NCBI RefSeq assembly: GCF_943193125.1
Contig: NZ_CALPCX010000004.1
Coordinates: 124,001-188,000 of the forward strand
DNA length: 64,000 bases
DNA from: Adlercreutzia agrestimuris
GTDB taxonomy: Bacteria > Actinomycetota > Coriobacteriia > Coriobacteriales > Eggerthellaceae
Direction: 5' to 3'
In this document: positions 61,501-64,000 of the stretch, one piece after another
Layout of the letters: every line of letters starts with the position of its first letter
Position numbering within the stretch: position 1 is the stretch's first letter
Made by a program: the position numbers and the translations under genes
Notes under the pieces: generated by a model
The model's database searches: none
What the model was told of the DNA's origin: nothing
Seen by the model: only the letters and a program-made list of their open reading frames with translations

Positions 61501-63592
61501 CTCAGCGCTCATAGATCCCGAAAGCGTCCAAGAGCTTGAGGATCAACTACAACGACGCAAGACATACCGCATTATTGCTTCCAAAGAAAACATTTTTGAC
61601 CTGATTACCAAATTGGGATATCTCAGCAGCGAAGAAATAGTGCAGCGTATACAAGATAAGCCAACACAGCTTACAGCAATGCTTGAGGAACTCCAGCGCG
61701 AACAACGCATCATGCGATTTCGCTCTGGTCGTGATTGGTGTTGGGCGAGTGTGCCAGTAGCGCAACAGATTGCCCAGGTGGCACATGTTGAGTTTGATGA
61801 TCCTTTGGCGTTCAAGCAGATGCAGGGAGTCCCAACCGCGCAACTTGACGAAAACAACGGAGAGCCAAACCATAGAGAAGCATTGTCAAGCATAGAAGAG
61901 CTTGCGCGTCTTTTTGCTCTAACACATGGAGTATTCTCGGTTGAAGCATTTGCTGCTTGGGCTCACATTGGTAAGGCATTTGCTGCAGAAGCGCTTGCTC
62001 ACCTTGCTTCTACTGGGTTTTTGATGCAAGGATCTTTTGGTGACGATGCGGCTGGATGTGAAAGGCGCTACATTGCTGCACGCGTTTTTAAGCGCGTCCG
62101 AGCACTTTCGTTAGCGCGTGCGCAAGAGCGTATTCGCCCTGTTGAGATGGCAGCCTATCTTCAATTTCTCTTTGATTTGCAAGGGAGAGGAAATAAAGCT
62201 CAACCGGCATTGTATGGAGTTGAGGGAGTAGCTGAGGTTATTGCTCAGTTTGAAGGAGTGGCTTTTCCAATGTCTTTGTGGGAAAACGTCATCTTTCCTC
62301 AACGTGTCAATGCGTATAAGCAAGCTTATCTTGATGAATTGCTCAATCAAGGTGAAGTAGTTTGGGTTGCAGATGCAAGTAGAAGCGACAAAGCGGTTTT
62401 GTTCTATCCTGCCGATTCTCCCTTCGCACCGCTTGGATATGATCAAGCGGAAGGTCCTCATGACATACTCTCTTTTGATGAGGCGCATTTTGCTGATGAG
62501 CCAACCCAAGATTCAAGACGCGCCATACAAGCTGTTGCTCAGTGTTTGGCTGAAAGAGGACCATGTGATATTGATCAACTCCTGCGCGGTGTGGAATCCG
62601 CTCAAGAGATGACGCTTCCTCAGCAAACTATTCTCAATGCGCTAAATGTACTTGTTCTGCAGGGGAGAACAACGTCAACATCTGCTGCTTTCCTTCGTCA
62701 GCACGAAGACCCGCTGCACAGCAAAGCTCCCAGCAATGATCTGGTTAAGCAGCCTCGTATGCGTAATCGCGTGCAAAGCAGAAGATCCTCTTTGCGTTAC
62801 AAATCGGAATTATCAGCAGCTAAACAAGCAGCTCGGCAAACTGTTCTGGCACGCACCAAGGCGTTTGCGGCATATGAGGGACAATGGAGTTTGCTTGCAC
62901 CACCGCACCAAGAACCAACAGCATATGCTTTAAATTTGGTAGAAGGACTTCTAGATTGCTATGGCATCATCACGCGTGATATTGCCTTATTGGCGGGCTT
63001 AAAGGGTGGTCTTTCAGCGCTTTATCCTGTGCTTCGTCAGATGGAAGAACAAGGTGCTTTGATTCGCGGTATGTTTGTTGAAGGGCTTGGTCCTCTGCAG
63101 TTTGCAACGACGCAAACTATTGATACGCTGCGCACCTATGCCCATTCTGAGAATAGTTTGCCTTCTGAGGAAGTGTCATCTGGCGCAAAAGACGCCTGCG
63201 AACCCTTTGTTTTAGCCGCAGATGACCCGGCATGTCTTTTTGGTGCAGGGATAGCCTGGCCAAAAACAACTGGTCCAAAACCAAGCAGAAAACGGGGAAG
63301 TGTTGTTGTTATCGATGCGGGTGTTCCGCTGCTTTTTGCAACTGCGGGTCTTAAAAACATTTCAACTTTCGTGAGTGATGAGGCGCTCCTTATGAGTGCA
63401 TGCAAGGCTCTTGCTGCTTGTACTGAGATAGTTTTGCAAGCAGAGGCAACACCCCAGCGCACTCGAAAAAAGATTCTTGTGCAAACATGTAACGGACAGC
63501 CTGTTTTGGGCTCAGATATAGAACCGTTCCTTGCGCAGGCTGGTTTTGTGCGCATGCCTGATGGTATGCGTCTTTATACTTCTCCCTTTTAA
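58514..63592 (+). CDS. lhr: Lhr-like ATP-dependent helicase, long form
   Basis: A 1692-residue superfamily 2 helicase. Walker A APTGSGKTLSA is at about 60-70, motif Ib TTPESLYLMLT, motif II DEIH near 189-192, motif III LSATVWP; the second RecA lobe has SSLELGIDMGAIDLAIQVA and QRIGRANHQFGG (motif VI). A low-complexity insertion lies at about 375-435. The rest is the winged-helix and long C-terminal region typical of Lhr-Core plus Lhr-CTD of actinobacteria, with DUF4145-unlike features I cannot name further. Lhr acts in DNA repair. The GTG start follows AAGGAGGATCGTGCCACC. No obvious operon partner. Confidence 0.92.
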   Translation: MTKDYNNQANMRDSSLVADALSRFTSSVRRWFTHAFNAPSPIQVDAWNSIGSGNNTLVIAPTGSGKTLSAFLIALDELMQEHVRAAQKGEAIKPGVRIIYVSPLKALGADVERNLRIPLAGIERYAHEEQLSFEPIRVGIRTGDTTPSERRKLVNKPPDILITTPESLYLMLTSKARETLRLTTTVIVDEIHALASTKRGAHLSLSLERLDDLLEHPAQRIGLSATVWPHERAAAFLGGIHPVTIVSQTAQLPFELTISVPVRDMTSIPALSSGSTFATKEGVRGFGPRRAPLEQAWKTDRALSAAMRKDGITAPDTRANTTSIWPFIEEAILHEVQTHTSTLVFVNSRGLCERLTARLNERYAASFDAQSCNHESQEGGGRANQYEEEVVGRKTPVKASSSFVSVRSDIGSTSELIADSEHVIAKAHHGSISKEKRRVVEQELKQGIIPCVVATSSLELGIDMGAIDLAIQVAAPPSVASGLQRIGRANHQFGGTSVGVVYPRTRADILDAAVIAEGMHEGMIDELTLVENALDVLSQQTVAEVAVGDRTVESWYDTVRRSACYQNLSRRAFDGVLEMLSGGYAYRDLADIAARIVWDKSQQILKARPATQRLAVGSAGTIPDRGTFSVVLPEGDAQLGRRRVGELDEEMVHESRVGDVIALGTTTWQITEITADRVMVKPAPGKMARLPFWHGESVARSYTAGCARGVFLREISAELECAQETEQISFSSAAQDRLARAGLNEFAQDNLAQYLGMQKASTHIIPTDKHLVVEQCEDETGQWRIILHSPFGRRVHEPWALAVAQRIMTIEGFDAQVGANDDGIILRYPLTETTIPGAELFLFEPDELVAIVTNLIESTALFAARFRECAARALILNTKGHGRRMPLWQQRHAAGQLLEVARTLPDFPLTLEAARECLVDVFDLNALSDVMQKLASNTIRITSIQTQTPSPFAGNLLFGYVGDHLYDTDMPHAERAASLLSVDPGLLKELLGSQDLSALIDPESVQELEDQLQRRKTYRIIASKENIFDLITKLGYLSSEEIVQRIQDKPTQLTAMLEELQREQRIMRFRSGRDWCWASVPVAQQIAQVAHVEFDDPLAFKQMQGVPTAQLDENNGEPNHREALSSIEELARLFALTHGVFSVEAFAAWAHIGKAFAAEALAHLASTGFLMQGSFGDDAAGCERRYIAARVFKRVRALSLARAQERIRPVEMAAYLQFLFDLQGRGNKAQPALYGVEGVAEVIAQFEGVAFPMSLWENVIFPQRVNAYKQAYLDELLNQGEVVWVADASRSDKAVLFYPADSPFAPLGYDQAEGPHDILSFDEAHFADEPTQDSRRAIQAVAQCLAERGPCDIDQLLRGVESAQEMTLPQQTILNALNVLVLQGRTTSTSAAFLRQHEDPLHSKAPSNDLVKQPRMRNRVQSRRSSLRYKSELSAAKQAARQTVLARTKAFAAYEGQWSLLAPPHQEPTAYALNLVEGLLDCYGIITRDIALLAGLKGGLSALYPVLRQMEEQGALIRGMFVEGLGPLQFATTQTIDTLRTYAHSENSLPSEEVSSGAKDACEPFVLAADDPACLFGAGIAWPKTTGPKPSRKRGSVVVIDAGVPLLFATAGLKNISTFVSDEALLMSACKALAACTEIVLQAEATPQRTRKKILVQTCNGQPVLGSDIEPFLAQAGFVRMPDGMRLYTSPF

Positions 63593-63647
63593 TTTCGTTT
63601 CAAGGATGTTGTGTTAAGGCAGGTGTAGCCATCTTGTGTGTCGGCAC

Positions 63648-63675
63648 AAAAAAGCGACTCCCAAAGGAGTCGCTT
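63648..63675 (-). terminator. Terminator after the aminotransferase gene
   Basis: AAGCGACTCC (63652-63661) pairs with GGAGTCGCTT (63666-63675) around CAAA. On the minus strand it is followed by a run of T, so it ends the aminotransferase transcript; it may also act on the Lhr transcript. Confidence 0.85.
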
Positions 63676-63722
63676 ACTCGTATTTATAGCACTGAATGAT
63701 CTTTGCTAGACGAAGATGCTAT

Positions 63723-64000
63723 TTAGGCGTCTGCAAGTAGTTTTTCAACAGCAGCAAGCTTCACGCAGGTAACGAACACATCCATGGCAGCATCCAACTC
63801 TTCAAGAGGCGGAAGGGTGGGCGCAATGCGGATATTTGAGTCATGGGGATCCTTTTTGTAAGGATATGTTGCTCCCGCACCCGTCATAGTAACACCAGCT
63901 TCTTTAGCCAACTCAACAACGCGTTTTGCCGTACCGTCTGGACCATTGAAGCTCACGAAATAGCCACCGCGTGGATTTGACCAGCTGCATCCATTCACTT
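63723..64000 (-). CDS. Class I aminotransferase, C-terminal part only
   Basis: The visible 92 residues include [40 protein letters not shown] and [20 protein letters not shown], where the arginine of NIRIAPT is the substrate carboxylate-binding residue of fold type I aminotransferases. The pattern resembles the type Ic aspartate aminotransferases. The frame remains open to base 64000, so the start and the PLP lysine lie outside the window; the GTG near 63998 is internal. Confidence 0.85.
   Translation of the reverse strand, partial: VNGCSWSNPRGGYFVSFNGPDGTAKRVVELAKEAGVTMTGAGATYPYKKDPHDSNIRIAPTLPPLEELDAAMDVFVTCVKLAAVEKLLADA

Overview
The window looks like a chromosomal segment of an anaerobic actinobacterium of the class Coriobacteriia, most likely of the Eggerthellaceae type. 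The hints are Tat-exported fumarate-reductase-like flavoproteins, a 1182-residue pyruvate:ferredoxin oxidoreductase, a FeoA-FeoB fusion, a zinc-binding S14, a zinc-type adenylate kinase, actinobacterial-looking housekeeping proteins and a base composition near one half G+C. The genus is inference; no rRNA or tRNA gene is present to fix it.

Layout. 1-5308: the 3' part of an F1Fo ATP synthase operon (atpF partial, atpHAGDC). 5309-5890: a repeat island with a terminator, eight tandem 14-bp units and two 105-bp elements with inverted ends. 5904-8590 (minus): a Tat-lipoprotein FAD reductase preceded by a LysR regulator. 8850-14192: dnaE, truA and an acidic protein of unknown function. 14284-16254 (minus): asnB. 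16424-23491: a FeoA-FeoB iron transporter, an NSS sodium symporter, ychF, a ferredoxin-like aldo/keto reductase and a short LarE-like protein.

23546-32733: a ribosomal protein block that starts at rplB under its own promoter, without rpsJ-rplC-rplD-rplW, and runs to secY. Several gaps inside it hold RNA hairpins, and a further promoter lies before rplO. Two exported-protein genes, one a C39-like cysteine peptidase with cell-wall-binding repeats, sit between secY and adk. After adk the usual map-infA-rpmJ-rpsM genes do not follow; a polytopic glycosyltransferase-like membrane protein does.

38524-50597: amino-sugar catabolism. nagB and nagA lie on the plus strand and converge on a seven-gene minus-strand cluster: an Opp-family ABC transporter whose second permease is fused to an ATPase, then a sialic acid lyase, an AGE-type epimerase and a ROK kinase. 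Read together these could import N-acetylneuraminate and convert it through ManNAc, GlcNAc and GlcNAc-6-P to fructose-6-P. 51066-64000: pyruvate:ferredoxin oxidoreductase, a GNAT acetyltransferase, a second Tat flavoprotein with an FMN domain, a DciA-like protein, a long Lhr-type helicase and the C-terminus of a class I aminotransferase cut by the window end.

The points most worth following are the split ribosomal cluster and its leader hairpins, the repeat family found both near atpC and near nagA, the complete sialic acid route with its fused transporter, and the secreted peptidase inserted between secY and adk. All calls come from reading the sequence; no database search was possible.
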